From Olleya sp. Hel_I_94 (GTDB lineage Bacteria; Bacteroidota; Bacteroidia; Flavobacteriales; Flavobacteriaceae): DNA of 64,000 bases. The notes under the pieces were generated by a model. It made no database searches and was not told the origin of the DNA. It saw only the letters and a program-made list of their open reading frames with translations. The stretch is taken from contig NZ_VISI01000002.1 of the NCBI RefSeq assembly GCF_007827365.1, forward strand, positions 1,245,001-1,309,000. Direction: 5' to 3'. Positions 63,394 to 64,000 of this stretch are shown here, piece by piece (position 1 is the first letter of the stretch; every line of letters begins with the position of its first letter). The translations under genes were made by a program, and so were the position numbers.

Positions 63394-63403
63394 TTAACCT
63401 CCT
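63394..63403 (-). promoter_or_regulatory. Strong Shine-Dalgarno of rpsU
   Basis: On the minus strand AGGAGGTTAA lies 10 bp (measured from the second GG) before the rpsU ATG at 63387. Most genes in the window have A/T-rich leaders instead. This fits the known autoregulation by free bS21 in Flavobacterium, where only ribosomes lacking bS21 can use a Shine-Dalgarno. Confidence 0.8.
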
Positions 63404-63424
63404 CTCTTTTAAAATTTTGAGGCG

Positions 63425-63454
63425 CAAATATAATTAGTTATTTATATTTTACAA
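63425..63454 (-). promoter_or_regulatory. Promoter of rpsU
   Basis: On the minus strand a TTG at 63452-63454 is followed after 19 bp by TATATTTG (63425-63432). The predicted start leaves about 30 nt before the ATG, enough for the Shine-Dalgarno. Confidence 0.7.
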
Positions 63455-63470
63455 TAAAAAAAATTGCTTT

Positions 63471-64000
63471 TTATTGTTTAAAAAGTGTGGAACGTTTAGT
63501 TAAATCCTTAATTAACTTTTCATCTTCTTCACTTTCTAGTAATGTATTGTAGTTTTCCCAAAATGTTTTATCGTAAGGTTTTATAGAAAAAATATCCGAA
63601 TCCCAGTCTTGGTTTAAAGCTGCTTGCACTTGTTCTTGATCTTGAATTATCTCAGTAAACAAAATTTCTTGTACTGTATAATAAAACCGTTCTTCTTTAT
63701 TAAAAAGCGCTTCCTCTTCTTTATCAATTTTACCTACTGGCTTATAACCAACATTGACAAGTTTTGGAGTTTCGTAATAGATATAATTTGGATACATTCT
63801 ATCTTGATATTCCATGTAGGATATAACTAGTTTATGGTTTATTTGCGTATCAAATAAGGTTTTACTTCTACTTTTTTGCGCATTAGATCCTGCTTTTAAT
63901 TGATATTCAATTTTTTTAATTGCAAAATTATCCCAATAAATGTACATCCAACCTTCTGCAATATAACCTTCGTTATAAATGCCTTCTGTGTCTAAACCAA
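63471..64000 (-). CDS. C-terminal fragment of an uncharacterised protein (5' end outside window)
   Basis: The frame is open to the right edge of the window, so the ATG at 63947 is probably internal. The visible 176 residues start LDTEGIYNEGYIAEGWMYIYWD and contain NFAIKKIEYQLKAGSNAQKSR, HKLVISYMEYQDRMYPNYIYYE and an acidic C-terminal tail. The strand-rich part with an NxAIxKIE strand resembles the C-terminal region of carboxypeptidase-regulatory-like or DUF5686-type surface proteins, but this is weak. It lies 17 bp beyond the rpsU promoter region on the same strand. Function unknown. Confidence 0.5.
   Translation of the reverse strand, partial: GLDTEGIYNEGYIAEGWMYIYWDNFAIKKIEYQLKAGSNAQKSRSKTLFDTQINHKLVISYMEYQDRMYPNYIYYETPKLVNVGYKPVGKIDKEEEALFNKEERFYYTVQEILFTEIIQDQEQVQAALNQDWDSDIFSIKPYDKTFWENYNTLLESEEDEKLIKDLTKRSTLFKQ

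Overview
The window looks like a chromosomal segment of a marine-type member of the Flavobacteriaceae (Bacteroidota). The evidence is the low GC content, several proteins ending in type IX secretion system (T9SS) type B sorting domains, a PorP/SprF protein, promoters of the Bacteroidota form (TTG, about 19 bp, TAnnTTTG), few Shine-Dalgarno sequences, and a DnaJ with a reduced zinc region. The genus cannot be fixed from sequence alone. No insertion sequence, phage or CRISPR array was seen.

Layout. 1-7.7 kb: three consecutive genes for secreted T9SS cargo, two of them choice-of-anchor-L paralogues. 7.8-18.3 kb: housekeeping and small genes (uvrB, a TerB-like gene, DUF1456, sucC, lysA, a PAS histidine kinase, then VOC, DinB-like and M28 peptidase genes). 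18.4-24.7 kb: a tightly packed minus-strand run (ABC ATPase, ABC permease, MscS channel, outer-membrane barrel, sigma-54-type response regulator without an HTH, PPK2). A structured repeat lies between ppk2 and its terminator. 24.8-26.8 kb: a predicted small RNA and grpE-dnaJ. 26.8-33.5 kb: yceI, VOC, VanX-like dipeptidase, DoxX, AlkB-like, an alpha/beta hydrolase, DUF819 and DUF4369 genes. 33.6-35.0 kb: tRNA-Thr, a small ORF, queD-like and idi. 35.1-46.0 kb: an OmpA/PD40 protein, PorP/SprF and a 2635-residue adhesin with two families of near-identical internal repeats. 46.4-63.4 kb: prfC, then a long minus-strand information-processing region. In transcription order this is rpsU, xerC, hpf, tRNA-Thr-Tyr-Gly-Thr, tuf, tRNA-Trp, secE, nusG, rplKAJL, rpoB, rpoC, DUF3467.

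The most interesting non-coding signal is at 31.0-31.4 kb. Two tandem 144-bp units are read on the minus strand. Each starts with a sigma-54-like element (GG-N10-GT in a TTTGGCAC context) and ends in an intrinsic terminator. Sequence conservation between the units resumes almost exactly at the start site predicted from the promoter. They look like a duplicated pair of sigma-54-controlled small RNAs. A second, unrelated small RNA of about 85 nt is predicted between dnaJ and the ABC transporter genes. A sigma-54-like box also precedes the hydrolase at 30.1 kb, and the window carries a sigma-54-type activator.

Other control points visible in the sequence are a strong Shine-Dalgarno in front of rpsU, a tRNA-tuf promoter overlapping the hpf terminator, and large hairpins between rplL and rpoB and between rpoB and rpoC. 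Several gene starts were moved inward (GrpE, YceI, L11, two VOC proteins, RpoB and the first anchor-L protein). The longer frames run through promoters or terminators, overlap a neighbour, or begin with TTG.
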